Of a stretch of 64,000 nucleotides of DNA, positions 9,651 through 18,397 are shown one piece after another. Below the pieces are notes generated by a model that saw only the letters and a program-made list of their open reading frames with translations, was not told where the DNA came from and did not search any database. The stretch is from Alphaproteobacteria bacterium (GTDB lineage Bacteria; Pseudomonadota; Alphaproteobacteria; Caulobacterales; Maricaulaceae), in the NCBI GenBank assembly GCA_024278855.1, contig JAJRSJ010000029.1, positions 1-64,000 of the forward strand, in the 5' to 3' direction. A program made the translations under genes and the position numbers. Numbering within the stretch: the stretch's first letter is position 1; each line of letters begins with the position of its first letter.

Positions 9651-9894
9651 GTTGTTCTCCTAATTTGAACATTTATAAAACCCCCACCACTTTGGCTAAG
9701 CGGCAAGAGACAAATAGAGATTAAAAACTGGAATTGAAGGACTTAGGACTTGTAAAAACGTTTGGAAGATCGTGAGATCAACGTCTGCGTACAGACACAC
9801 TTTTTAGGCACTTAGAAAAACAATATTTATAGACTCACGACTACCAAATTTCAAAATCTAACGGCTCTATACACCTATATATTTTAAGCGCAAG
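9651..9894 (-). promoter_or_regulatory. Long 5' leader/promoter region of the cold-shock gene
   Basis: No gene is seen here. On the minus strand this is the leader of the cold-shock gene. It contains a small perfect hairpin, GTCTG/CAGAC with the tetraloop UACG (9783-9796), about 130 nt upstream of the start codon. Structured leaders are the rule for cspA-type genes; a role for this hairpin in temperature response is inference. Confidence 0.4.
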
Positions 9895-11364
9895 TTAATT
9901 TGTCTGTTGGGCCTGCGACATTTTCCCGAACCATAGTACGATAAACCCGACAACCCACGACAGCCATTTTTCTGCCATATCTGCTATTTGGCCCTGAAAT
10001 CCCGATGCCGATACGGCAATACCAAACCCGCAAAGCATGGCAACAAACACATATTTTCCAGACACGCGCCAACCAAAACAGCGCACCAAAGCCGTCGGCC
10101 CGAGCGCCGCCCCCAACGCGACCCAAGAGAACAATACCCGGTCAAAGATTGTATCTGGCACCACCAAAGTTAACACCACGGAAACAATGGCAACCCCAAC
10201 CATCGCCAGTCGCCCGGCCAATAAGCCGCGCCCCTTTTTGATGTTTTTAGGTAAGAAACGCGCCATGCCCAGATCGTGGGATATGGCCGAGGCCGCCGCC
10301 AATAACAAACTATCCACCGTAGACATGACAGCGGACAACAATGCCGCCAACACAATGCCCGCCAATATGGGCGGCAGATAAGCCTCAGCGGCAACAAAGA
10401 AAATTTGCTCGGGCGCGGTGGTTGGCATCAAGGCTCGCGCCGCCAACGCCAACCATGTAACGCCGAAAAATACCAATGTCCCCCAACCGATCGTAATGGC
10501 CGCACCCAAAAGACGCGCCTTGCGGTCTTTGGCCGCCATAATCCGGTTAAGCAGTTGCGGCTGCCCGGCGGCGCCAAGCCCCGTGCCAAGCAAACCAAGC
10601 ACACCGCCAATGGCAACAAAACCGAGCCCGCCGCCTGACAATTGCAAATAGGCCGGGGCTTCTTGGGCCTGTAAAACCTCCAATACAGTCCCCATACCGC
10701 CCGCCGCAATAATGGTGACGGTCGGCACCAAGATACACGCCCCAACCATGACCAAAGCTTGTAGGCTATCGGTAATGCTAGCGGCCCAAAATCCGCCCAT
10801 CAAACAATAGGCAACAATAATCACTGCACCAACAATCACGCTTTTTATCACCCCGAGCCCAAATGTTGACGAAAACGCATTACCGGCAGCCTGAAACTGC
10901 GCCGCCACATAAAATACGAAACAAAAAACAATCAAAACCGCCGCCAACGCCGCGACGCGCCCGCGCCAAACCTTGCCAATATCCGCGACCAAAAAATCAA
11001 CCAGTGTGATATGGCCGCGTTTCGCGGTTTCAGCATTCAAACGCGGCCCCATGACCAACCATGTCAAAACATACCCGCCAAAAATTCCGGGGATCAACCA
11101 CAGAGCTTTAAACCCGACCGTAAATACAAACCCGGTATACCCGAGTAAAACCCAGGCCGAAGATGTGGACGCCGCGTAGGACAACCCGGCCACCCACGGG
11201 CCCAGACCATTATTTTGGCCACCACCGTCCGCGCCGCCTGCACCTTTGCCTGCTATGAAAAAATCGCTCTCGGAATGCACTCGTCTTGATGCCCAAAACC
11301 CGATGGCCAGCAAAACAATTTTGTAAATCACCAAAGTGACCAAGACCACGCTTTGAGACGACAT
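9895..11364 (-). CDS. Sodium:solute symporter (SSS family, PutP-like)
   Basis: A 489-residue polytopic inner-membrane symporter of the SSS/SLC5 type. The conserved first core helix region (WVAGLSYAASTSSAWVLLGYTGFVF) and the long series of hydrophobic helices fit this family; PutP-type proline or related Na+/substrate transporters are the nearest guess. The substrate cannot be told from sequence. It starts MSSQSVVLVTLVIYKIV at 11364, behind TAGGGGAAAAC. It is monocistronic as far as can be seen and lies 60 nt downstream of hisIE on the same strand. Confidence 0.85.
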   Translation of the reverse strand: MSSQSVVLVTLVIYKIVLLAIGFWASRRVHSESDFFIAGKGAGGADGGGQNNGLGPWVAGLSYAASTSSAWVLLGYTGFVFTVGFKALWLIPGIFGGYVLTWLVMGPRLNAETAKRGHITLVDFLVADIGKVWRGRVAALAAVLIVFCFVFYVAAQFQAAGNAFSSTFGLGVIKSVIVGAVIIVAYCLMGGFWAASITDSLQALVMVGACILVPTVTIIAAGGMGTVLEVLQAQEAPAYLQLSGGGLGFVAIGGVLGLLGTGLGAAGQPQLLNRIMAAKDRKARLLGAAITIGWGTLVFFGVTWLALAARALMPTTAPEQIFFVAAEAYLPPILAGIVLAALLSAVMSTVDSLLLAAASAISHDLGMARFLPKNIKKGRGLLAGRLAMVGVAIVSVVLTLVVPDTIFDRVLFSWVALGAALGPTALVRCFGWRVSGKYVFVAMLCGFGIAVSASGFQGQIADMAEKWLSWVVGFIVLWFGKMSQAQQTN

Positions 11365-11424
11365 AGTTTTCCCCTAGTTTTTTTTCAAACTCTAGCGGGA
11401 AATATGGGGTAGGTCAGGTGGTTT

Positions 11425-12054
11425 TTATTTTATTTTGTGCCGGGATTGTAATGTGCGTACCACATCTGTCAGAGACAAATCCCTTGCGGCGAGTAAAACC
11501 ATGAGATGATAAAGCAGGTCTGCCGCTTCGCCCGTTAATTCATCGTCGGTTTCTGCCAAAGCTGCGATGACGGTTTCCACGCCCTCCTCACCAATTTTTT
11601 GCGCCAAATTAGTCAACGGCCCTTGCAGGAGTTTGGCGGTGTAGGAGCTATTCGGATCGGTGGTTTTACGGCTTTCAATCAGGCTTGATAACTCAGCCAA
11701 CCAACCAAAACCTTTTGGGTCAAAATTTTGCGGGCCTTGTTCGCCAAAGCACGAAATTGCCCCCGTGTGGCATGTGGGGCCAGCCGGGCGGGCTTGCACC
11801 AATAAAGTATCTTGGTCACAATCTATTGTTATATCTACCAACTTAAGTATATTGCCGGAAGTTTCGCCCTTGCACCACAGGGCATTTCGCGAACGACTAT
11901 AAAATGTCACCAGGCCGGTTGCGTGAGTGGCGGCCAAAGCCTCTTCGTTCATATAGCCCAACATCAACACTTGACCCGTATCATTGTTTTGGACAATGAT
12001 CGGTACTAGGCCCCCACCTTTACTAAAATCTACTTTTTCAAAATCAATTTTCAT
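11425..12054 (-). CDS. hisIE: Bifunctional phosphoribosyl-AMP cyclohydrolase / phosphoribosyl-ATP pyrophosphatase
   Basis: Fusion of HisI and HisE catalysing steps 2 and 3 of histidine synthesis. The N-terminal HisI part (residues 1-~110) shows the zinc/Mg motifs [21 protein letters not shown] and [12 protein letters not shown]. The C-terminal HisE part (~115-209) shows [21 protein letters not shown] and [14 protein letters not shown]. It is the last gene of the his operon and its ATG overlaps the hisF stop. HisI and HisE are usually separate in alphaproteobacteria, whereas this fusion is standard in enterobacteria and xanthomonads. Confidence 0.95.
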   Translation of the reverse strand: MKIDFEKVDFSKGGGLVPIIVQNNDTGQVLMLGYMNEEALAATHATGLVTFYSRSRNALWCKGETSGNILKLVDITIDCDQDTLLVQARPAGPTCHTGAISCFGEQGPQNFDPKGFGWLAELSSLIESRKTTDPNSSYTAKLLQGPLTNLAQKIGEEGVETVIAALAETDDELTGEAADLLYHLMVLLAARDLSLTDVVRTLQSRHKIK

Positions 12055-12818
12055 ATGCGTATCTCTATATTTCTGGATTTTAGCTCGGATTTAAGCGCCG
12101 GGATTGGCAGAATATTTTTATGAAACACACTGGCCGCCAATGCGCCGTCCACGCTGGCCAGTTTGAACACGTCTTCAAAATGCGACACCTCCCCGGCCCC
12201 GCCCGACGCGATCAGTGGCACGCTGCAAATTTTGCGCACCGCCTTTAGTTGGTCAATATCATAACCGCGCCTTACCCCGTCGCGGTTCATACAGTTCAAA
12301 ACGATTTCTCCGGCGCCGCGCCTGATGACTTCGCTAACCCAATCCAGCGTATCTCGCCCGGTATCTCGGGTGGCCTCCTCTGCGCCCGTATGAGATTTAA
12401 CCCGGTACGTGCCCCCATCTTCAAAGCTGTCAATCCCGACAACGACACACTGTACCCCAAAGGCCGCGCTCAGTTCATTGATCAAATCCGGGTTCATAAG
12501 CGCCGGGGAATTAACCGATATTTTATCAGCTCCGGCCTCTAGTCTGGCCCGCGCTGCATCTACGGATTTAATACCGCCGGCCACACAAAACGGGATATCG
12601 ACCACGGCGGAAACTTTGTTAATCCAGTCCGGGCTAATGGTGCGCTCATCGACACTGGCGGTTATGTCGTAAAACACCAACTCGTCCGCGCCGGCGTCGC
12701 GGTAGCGCAGGGCCAGATCTAAAATGCCGCCAACAATTTCGTGATTGCGAAATTGCACGCCCTTGACCACCTGCCCGTCCCTCACATCCAAACACGGAAT
12801 AATGCGCCGGGCTAACAT
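12051..12818 (-). CDS. hisF: Imidazole glycerol phosphate synthase, cyclase subunit
   Basis: TIM-barrel subunit of IGP synthase, partner of HisH; it converts PRFAR plus ammonia to IGP and AICAR. It starts [20 protein letters not shown] with the catalytic Asp of CLDV, and the second catalytic Asp is in [11 protein letters not shown]. Phosphate-binding glycines are in [11 protein letters not shown]. 255 aa, normal length. The 5' end overlaps hisA by 7 nt and the 3' end overlaps hisIE by 4 nt. Confidence 0.97.
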   Translation of the reverse strand: MLARRIIPCLDVRDGQVVKGVQFRNHEIVGGILDLALRYRDAGADELVFYDITASVDERTISPDWINKVSAVVDIPFCVAGGIKSVDAARARLEAGADKISVNSPALMNPDLINELSAAFGVQCVVVGIDSFEDGGTYRVKSHTGAEEATRDTGRDTLDWVSEVIRRGAGEIVLNCMNRDGVRRGYDIDQLKAVRKICSVPLIASGGAGEVSHFEDVFKLASVDGALAASVFHKNILPIPALKSELKSRNIEIRI

Positions 12819-13537
12819 GCTACGGCCTGTTTGAGGGTAAATTTATTTTCGTACAATGCCTTGCCTATGATAATGCCGGTCGGATTTATAGCTTTGAGCT
12901 GCCGCACATCATCGAGGTTTCCGACCCCGCCAGATGTGATCAGATCAAGGCCTGGATATTTCGCCATAATTTCTTTGTAAAGTTCCACATTCGAGCCTTG
13001 CAAAACCCCGTCGCGGGCAATGTCGGTGACCAGTATGGTTTTAAGGTCTGCGTCTTTGAAATTATCAATCACCTGCCACAAAGACAAATCAGAGGTTTGT
13101 GTCCACCCCTGGGTGGCCGGGCGCGGTGTTCCGTCCAAATCTGTAAATATATCTATGGCCAGAACGAATTTCTCCGCTCCAAATTGGCCCATCCATATTT
13201 TGACCAAACCGGGATTTTTCACGGCCAGTGATCCAATAACAACCCGCTCTATGCCGCCGTCCAATAAATGTTTTATCTGCGCCGCCGTGCGCAACCCGCC
13301 GCCGGTTTGTACGTTCATATCTACGGATTTCGCAATACTTATAATCAAATCAGATTGTTCCGCCTGCTGATTTTTTGCGCCGTCCAAATCCACCACATGC
13401 AAAATTTTCGCGCCCGCGCTTGCAAAACTTTTGGCCGTGTCTAACGGGTCAGCATCATAATTTGTCCGCTGGTCAAAATCACCTTTAAGCAGGCGCACGC
13501 ATCCGCCGTCCATTAAATCTATCGCCGGAATAATCAT
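12812..13537 (-). CDS. hisA: ProFAR isomerase (HisA)
   Basis: TIM-barrel isomerase acting just before IGP synthase. The catalytic Asp is in [15 protein letters not shown] and the second in [15 protein letters not shown]; the phosphate site is [11 protein letters not shown]. 241 aa, full length. It overlaps hisH (4 nt) upstream and hisF (7 nt) downstream, so the whole set is tightly coupled. Confidence 0.97.
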   Translation of the reverse strand: MIIPAIDLMDGGCVRLLKGDFDQRTNYDADPLDTAKSFASAGAKILHVVDLDGAKNQQAEQSDLIISIAKSVDMNVQTGGGLRTAAQIKHLLDGGIERVVIGSLAVKNPGLVKIWMGQFGAEKFVLAIDIFTDLDGTPRPATQGWTQTSDLSLWQVIDNFKDADLKTILVTDIARDGVLQGSNVELYKEIMAKYPGLDLITSGGVGNLDDVRQLKAINPTGIIIGKALYENKFTLKQAVAC

Positions 13538-14136
13538 GGTTTTACTTTCAGGAAATTTGAGAGAATACGCGCCCCCGTCTGGCCCGAACGCTCCGGGTGA
13601 AACTGGCAGCCATAAATATTTTGCTTGATGTTTCTGCGGCGCACCACCGCGCTAAATGCTTGGCCGTAGATTGTGGACGCAATGGTTTCGCCTTGTACCG
13701 GAGCCGCAAATGAATGCACGAAATACACATAGTCCCCGGCCTTAACCCCATCAAGTAAAGGATCATCCGTAATATTTTGAAGCGTGTTCCACCCCATATG
13801 CGGCACGGGCATCCCCCCCGTATCCATGCGTTTTATATCGCCTTTGATCAGGCCAAGCCCAGCCGCTTCGCCTTCTTCGGAACGTTCAAACAGCATCTGC
13901 ATACCCAGACAAATGCCCATCAAGGGTTGGGTCAGGTTTTGCAAAACCGCCACAAGACCGCGCTCGTATAAAGCCGCCATAGCATAGTCAAATGACCCGA
14001 CGCCGGGCAGGATTACATGGTCAGCGCTCTTGATAATATCCGCGTCCATTGTGATTATTTTACGCACACCAAGCCGCTCAAAAGCAAACCCGACCGAAGC
14101 CAGATTTGCGCAGCCCGTATCCACTATTGCCAACAT
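13534..14136 (-). CDS. hisH: Imidazole glycerol phosphate synthase, glutamine amidotransferase subunit
   Basis: Class-I glutaminase that feeds ammonia to HisF. The nucleophile elbow is MGICLGMQMLFERSEEG and the catalytic His/Glu are in YGCQFHPERSG. The N-terminal MLAIVDTGCANLASVGFAFERLG is typical of HisH. 200 aa. Its start overlaps the hisCB stop by one base, and its stop overlaps hisA. Confidence 0.97.
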   Translation of the reverse strand: MLAIVDTGCANLASVGFAFERLGVRKIITMDADIIKSADHVILPGVGSFDYAMAALYERGLVAVLQNLTQPLMGICLGMQMLFERSEEGEAAGLGLIKGDIKRMDTGGMPVPHMGWNTLQNITDDPLLDGVKAGDYVYFVHSFAAPVQGETIASTIYGQAFSAVVRRRNIKQNIYGCQFHPERSGQTGARILSNFLKVKP

Positions 14137-15797
14137 TACAGCACCCCTTTGGTCGAAGCTATGTCGGCACCATCGCGTTTAAACGCAGGTGCAAGGGCGC
14201 GGCCCAAACCTTTAAAGCAAGCCTCTATCATGTGGTGGGTGTTGGTGCCGCTGACCTCTATGTGAATGGACGCGCCTAAGGTTTGCGCCAAACTTTCGAA
14301 AAAGTGCGGGCACATTTCAGCGGGAAATTCTCCGGCCATATCGCTCGGAAACTCGCCCTTAAACACCATGGCCGCACGCCCGGATAAATCCACGGCGACC
14401 TTGGCCAAGGTCTCGTCCATAGGTATGTACGCACCAAACCGCCCCGCACCCGCCTTGTCGCCAAGGGCATCCGAAAGCGCCGTGCCAAGTGCCAGTGCGC
14501 AGTCTTCTATGGTGTGGTGAGCATCTATTTCCAAATCACCTGCGCAGGACAGCACCAGAGAAAATCCGCCGTGCTTGGCCAATGCGCCGAGCATGTGATC
14601 ATAAAACCCGATACCCGTATCTATGGCCGTGCCACAGCTGTCATCGAGATTAACGCGCACGGCAATATCGGTTTCTTTGGTAGTTCTGTGGGCCTCGCCA
14701 ATACGCGCCGCAGGTTTTATTTCCACCTCAACCCCAAAGGCGGCTAGGGCAATGTCGTTCTCCTCGGGGCTACCTATGCTCAAGCGCATCTTGCTTGGCA
14801 GCGAACTGCGAAAATCTCGTATTTTCACCTGATATTTTGCCAAAGCCTGCAATAGTTTTTCGCCGCCCTCAATATCGAGCAACAGAAAATTGGCCTCGGA
14901 CGGATATATCTTTCTGACATAGGGCGAAGCTTTTAAGGCTTTACCCACTCGCTCCCGCTCGGATTTCCACAGCTTTAACCGGGCCGTATGGACAGGCATG
15001 GCCGCCGGGGCCAAGGCCGCCATCACAGCTTGTTCCACCGGGCGCGGGATCGGGTAAGGCGGCAAAACTTTAAGCATCAGCGTGATAATGCGCGGATCAG
15101 CAATAGCCACCCCGACCCGCACACCTGCCAAAGCGTAAGCCTTGGACAAGGTGCGCAAAACCACCACATTTGGATATTTGGCTATCGTAGCCGCAAAGCT
15201 TGCCGCTTCTGTAAACTCCCCATAAGCTTCATCAATAACGATCAGGGTTTGGGGAAAGTTTTTACATAAATCCAAAACAATTTTCACATCTATAACATTG
15301 CCGGTCGGGTTGTTGGGCGAGCACAAAAAAGCTATTTTCAGAGATCCTCCGGCCTCACGCATTTTGTCATTGATCAAATTACCATCATAGGAAAAATCTG
15401 CTCGTAACGGAGCTTCAACGATCCCCGCGCCCTGAATATTGGCACATGTAGCGTAATAACCAAATGTGGGCGGGCAAACCAAAATACTGTCCTGACCTGC
15501 TTCGCAAAATGTCCGCAATAAAACCTCAATAGCTTCATCAGCCCCGCGCCCTACCATTATTTGTTCTGGCCTGATTTGTTCTAGTCTGGCTCCGTATAAA
15601 TCGGCGAGGCGGGCGCGCAAACCTGTGGGTTGTTGTTCGGGATAGCGGTTAAAGCCGTCCGTGCTTTGTACGGGCGGCGGGGACCATGGGCTTTCGTTTG
15701 CATCAAGGTGCAGAGCATCCGTCGCCCCGCCCCGGGCTGAATAGGCTTGAAATTCAAGTACAGCCCTGCGGGCAATATTATCGGGCCACTGGGTCAT
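14136..15797 (-). CDS. hisCB: Fusion of histidinol-phosphate aminotransferase (HisC) and imidazoleglycerol-phosphate dehydratase (HisB)
   Basis: One 553-codon frame encodes two enzymes. Residues 1-~355 are a PLP aminotransferase: LDANESPW near the N-terminus, FLCSPNNPTGN, VIDEAYGEF, and the Schiff-base lysine in LRTLSKAYALAGVRVG, ending RLSIGSPEENDIALAAFG. After a linker of about ten residues, HisB starts with AHRTTKETDIAVRVNLD and carries the dehydratase metal motifs DHMLGALAKHGG, DAHHTIEDCALALG and GTNTHHMIEA. The histidinol-phosphate phosphatase module of enterobacterial HisB is absent. The start at 15797 is chosen because its ATG overlaps the hisD stop (ATGA); an upstream in-frame start at 15887 would lie inside hisD. 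Confidence 0.93.
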   Translation of the reverse strand: MTQWPDNIARRAVLEFQAYSARGGATDALHLDANESPWSPPPVQSTDGFNRYPEQQPTGLRARLADLYGARLEQIRPEQIMVGRGADEAIEVLLRTFCEAGQDSILVCPPTFGYYATCANIQGAGIVEAPLRADFSYDGNLINDKMREAGGSLKIAFLCSPNNPTGNVIDVKIVLDLCKNFPQTLIVIDEAYGEFTEAASFAATIAKYPNVVVLRTLSKAYALAGVRVGVAIADPRIITLMLKVLPPYPIPRPVEQAVMAALAPAAMPVHTARLKLWKSERERVGKALKASPYVRKIYPSEANFLLLDIEGGEKLLQALAKYQVKIRDFRSSLPSKMRLSIGSPEENDIALAAFGVEVEIKPAARIGEAHRTTKETDIAVRVNLDDSCGTAIDTGIGFYDHMLGALAKHGGFSLVLSCAGDLEIDAHHTIEDCALALGTALSDALGDKAGAGRFGAYIPMDETLAKVAVDLSGRAAMVFKGEFPSDMAGEFPAEMCPHFFESLAQTLGASIHIEVSGTNTHHMIEACFKGLGRALAPAFKRDGADIASTKGVL

Positions 15798-17104
15798 GAT
15801 CTTGTCTCCAGACCGATTTCGAGACGCAAACTCACGGCCCGCTTGTGGGCGTCTAGCCCTTCCAATGCTGCTAGCCGCTCCACACACGGCCCCAAGGCTT
15901 CAAGCCCGGCGCGGCTTAATTTTTGTACACTGATAAATTTCATGAAACTTTCGCCCACCACACCGCTGTAATTGCGCGCCGCACCAAATGTCGGCAAGGT
16001 GTGATTAGTACCACTGGCATAATCGCCAACCGATTCCGGTGTCCACGGCCCGAGGAATATCGAGCCCGCATTTCGGATTTTGGCGCTAAGTGCGTCCGGG
16101 TTTTCGATCTGGACGATTAAATGTTCCGGCGCATAGGTATTGGTAATTTCCACCATATCGTCCAATCCGTCCACAATAAATATGCGCCCATTTTTCAAAG
16201 ATTGTTTGGCTATGTCCCGGCGCGGTAAGTCCTTGATCTGACGGATAATCTCCCGGCTGAGTTCGTCGGCAAAACCTTGCGATCGGCACACACATATGAC
16301 CTGAGCTAAAGGATCGTGCTCGGCCTGGGCCAACAAATCAGCCGCGACAAAAACCGGGCTGGCATTGTCGTCCGCAAGCACCAGTGCTTCACTTGGCCCG
16401 GCGGGCAAGTCTATAGCCGGGCCGCCCATAGCTGCCGAAATTTGCGCTTTGGCCTCAGCCACATAGGCATTGCCGGGGCCAAAAATTTTGACGCATTTCG
16501 GGATGCTCTGGGTCCCAAACCCAAGAGCGGCAATAGCTTGCGCGCCGCCGACCATATATATGTCCTCAATACCACATAAATAAGCTGCCGCCAAAACGGC
16601 GCTGTTCACCTTGCCGTTCGCGCCCGGCGGACTTGCGACAATACGTTTTTCTACGCCTGCGATTTTCGCAGGTATGGCCAGCATCATCAATGTGGATATC
16701 AAAGGCGCAGAACCGCCCGGCACATACAGGCCTGCACTGTCCAACGGTCTTGGTTCGCGGCGGCACAAAACGCCGGGCATGGTCTCCACCTCTATCACGT
16801 CCGGCAATTGGGCCGTGTGGAAAGCAACAATATTGGCTTTAGCCATGTTCATAGCGGCTTTATCCGCGTCCGGTAAATCCGCCCAAGCTTGCTTTAAATC
16901 TTGTTTAGGCACTTTGATATCCGCCAGATCAACACCGTCAAAACACTTGGTATATGTGCGCAATGCCGCGTCGCCCCCGTCCCTAACCGCTGGTAAAATA
17001 TCGGCTACTGTTGTGGAAATTCGCGCGTCCGCAAGCATGTCCGGCCGGGCAAGTGCCGCCGTCCGTTCGCGGGGGGATAGTTTATGCCAATTAAAAACCT
17101 GCAT
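15794..17104 (-). CDS. hisD: Histidinol dehydrogenase
   Basis: Zinc enzyme that oxidises histidinol to histidine with two NAD+. Recognisable blocks are LCRREPRPLDSAGLYVPGG, the dinucleotide region IFGPGNAYVAEAK, DLPAGPSEALVLAD, LLAQAEHDPLAQ and NTYAPEHLIVQ. About 436 aa, full length. The ATG at 17104 is preferred; a TTG at 17110 overlaps the hisG stop. It is coupled to hisCB by an ATGA overlap. Confidence 0.96.
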   Translation of the reverse strand: MQVFNWHKLSPRERTAALARPDMLADARISTTVADILPAVRDGGDAALRTYTKCFDGVDLADIKVPKQDLKQAWADLPDADKAAMNMAKANIVAFHTAQLPDVIEVETMPGVLCRREPRPLDSAGLYVPGGSAPLISTLMMLAIPAKIAGVEKRIVASPPGANGKVNSAVLAAAYLCGIEDIYMVGGAQAIAALGFGTQSIPKCVKIFGPGNAYVAEAKAQISAAMGGPAIDLPAGPSEALVLADDNASPVFVAADLLAQAEHDPLAQVICVCRSQGFADELSREIIRQIKDLPRRDIAKQSLKNGRIFIVDGLDDMVEITNTYAPEHLIVQIENPDALSAKIRNAGSIFLGPWTPESVGDYASGTNHTLPTFGAARNYSGVVGESFMKFISVQKLSRAGLEALGPCVERLAALEGLDAHKRAVSLRLEIGLETRS

Positions 17105-17106
17105 GA

Positions 17107-17988
17107 TCAATTCATCATTTTTTCTATGGGCAGCACCAAAATAGCCCGCGCCCCGGCGGCTTTTAATTCCTCAAGGGTTTGCCAAAACACGTTCTCCGTA
17201 CACACGGCCTGCACAGCCACAAGATCGTCACTGCCCGAAAGCGGTATAATGGTCGGGGCATCTGAACCGGGCAGGATTTTTGTGATTACCTCAACTTGTG
17301 CCCTCGGTGCGTTGAGCATGATATATTTGGAATCTTTCGAACGGATCACCCCGTCTATGCGCGACACTAGCCGGTCAAATATGGCTTGTTTATTGGGGCC
17401 TAATTTGCGACTTGAGCCGATCAGCACCGCTTCGCTTTCCAAAATGGTGGCGAACGGTGCCAGACCATTAGCCTCAAGTGTGGCCCCGGAAGAAACCAAA
17501 TCACAAATAGCGTCAGCGATATCAATACGAGGGGCCAACTCTACTGCGCCTTTCATTTCCACGCACGCGGCCTTGATATTTTCGTCCTTGAGATAGGCGT
17601 TTAAAACGCCGGGGTAACTGGTGGCGATTTTTGTGCCGTTTAAATCCTGGGGACTTTGTATAGGGCCGTCCGCGTCAGCCGCCAAACATAAACGACAGCG
17701 CGAAAATCCAAGCCTGCGAATAATTCCTATGTCTAGACCCTCAGACACTAACACTTCTTCAGCAAATACGTTTTCACCGACCAAACCAAAATCGCAAGCC
17801 CCAGTGGCGACACAATTAGGAATGTCGTCATCACGCACCAAGAGTAAATCAATGGGCATGTTTTTTACCCGTGCCAACAGGCCGTCGCCGCGCACGGAAA
17901 AATTCAGGCCGCACTTTTTGAGCATGGCAAAGCTTTCGTCCGCCAACCGGCCTTTTCTTTGCACGGCAATACGTAATCTATCGGTCAT
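17107..17988 (-). CDS. hisG: ATP phosphoribosyltransferase, long form
   Basis: First committed step of histidine synthesis. At 293 residues it is the long, autonomous form (HisG_L): the catalytic core (LRIAVQRKGRLADESF, DLLLVRDDDIPNCVATGACDFGLVG, ATSYPGVLNAYL) is followed by a C-terminal ACT-like regulatory domain of about 80 residues (KYIMLNAPRAQVEVITKILPGSDAPTI) that gives feedback inhibition by histidine. No HisZ partner is therefore needed. Its start overlaps the TrpR-like gene by 11 nt. Confidence 0.95.
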   Translation of the reverse strand: MTDRLRIAVQRKGRLADESFAMLKKCGLNFSVRGDGLLARVKNMPIDLLLVRDDDIPNCVATGACDFGLVGENVFAEEVLVSEGLDIGIIRRLGFSRCRLCLAADADGPIQSPQDLNGTKIATSYPGVLNAYLKDENIKAACVEMKGAVELAPRIDIADAICDLVSSGATLEANGLAPFATILESEAVLIGSSRKLGPNKQAIFDRLVSRIDGVIRSKDSKYIMLNAPRAQVEVITKILPGSDAPTIIPLSGSDDLVAVQAVCTENVFWQTLEELKAAGARAILVLPIEKMMN

Positions 17989-18289
17989 TTTTCTCGTCTT
18001 TCAATCGGTCCAAAATGGCCCTATAGCCCTGATGCGGTTCTTCTTTCAAAAACCGTGCCACCCGGCCTATGGTAGTTGTGCTAACCCCGGTTTGCGCATT
18101 GATGTCCCGGTAAGACATTTCGCCCTTGTCCAGTAATTTCGCCACATACCAACGCTCGGACAAGGCCCGCAGCTCGGCCGGGGTACATAGATCCACCAAA
18201 AACCGCTCCATCTCGGGCGCATTATTGGCCAGACTTAAAGCCTCAGCCAATTGTGCCCGGCGTTTTAAATATTGTTTTTGTGTGGTCAT
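17978..18289 (-). CDS. TrpR-like (YerC/YecD family) transcriptional regulator, probable his repressor
   Basis: A 103-residue all-helical DNA-binding protein of the TrpR superfamily. The helix-turn-helix is in DINAQTGVSTTTIGRVARFLKE, preceded by FLVDLCTPAELRALSERWYVAKLLDKGEMSYR, the YerC pattern. It is the first gene of the his operon and overlaps hisG, so it probably controls histidine synthesis and itself. TrpR-like regulators ahead of hisG are known in xanthomonads and Firmicutes. A dyad overlapping its own promoter (18313-18332) is the candidate operator. The ligand (histidine or histidyl-tRNA status) is not determined. Confidence 0.85.
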   Translation of the reverse strand: MTTQKQYLKRRAQLAEALSLANNAPEMERFLVDLCTPAELRALSERWYVAKLLDKGEMSYRDINAQTGVSTTTIGRVARFLKEEPHQGYRAILDRLKDEKNDR

Positions 18290-18312
18290 TTTATGCTCAA
18301 GCTTAATTACTT

Positions 18313-18352
18313 TGTATTAACACGCTAATACATTGACACAGCCAAAAGTCAA
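18313..18352 (-). promoter_or_regulatory. his operon promoter with overlapping operator dyad
   Basis: A perfect inverted repeat with arms TGTATTA (18313-18319) and TAATACA (18326-18332) and a 6-nt centre lies 24 nt before the TrpR-like start codon. Read on the minus strand, a -35-like TTGACT (18347-18352) and a -10-like TATTAG (18325-18330) with a 16-bp spacer place the -10 inside the dyad, the geometry of direct repression. The boxes were found by eye. Confidence 0.6.
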
Positions 18353-18397
18353 CACATAAATTTACCCTAGAAATGCAGCTCGCGTATTTCTACCGCC

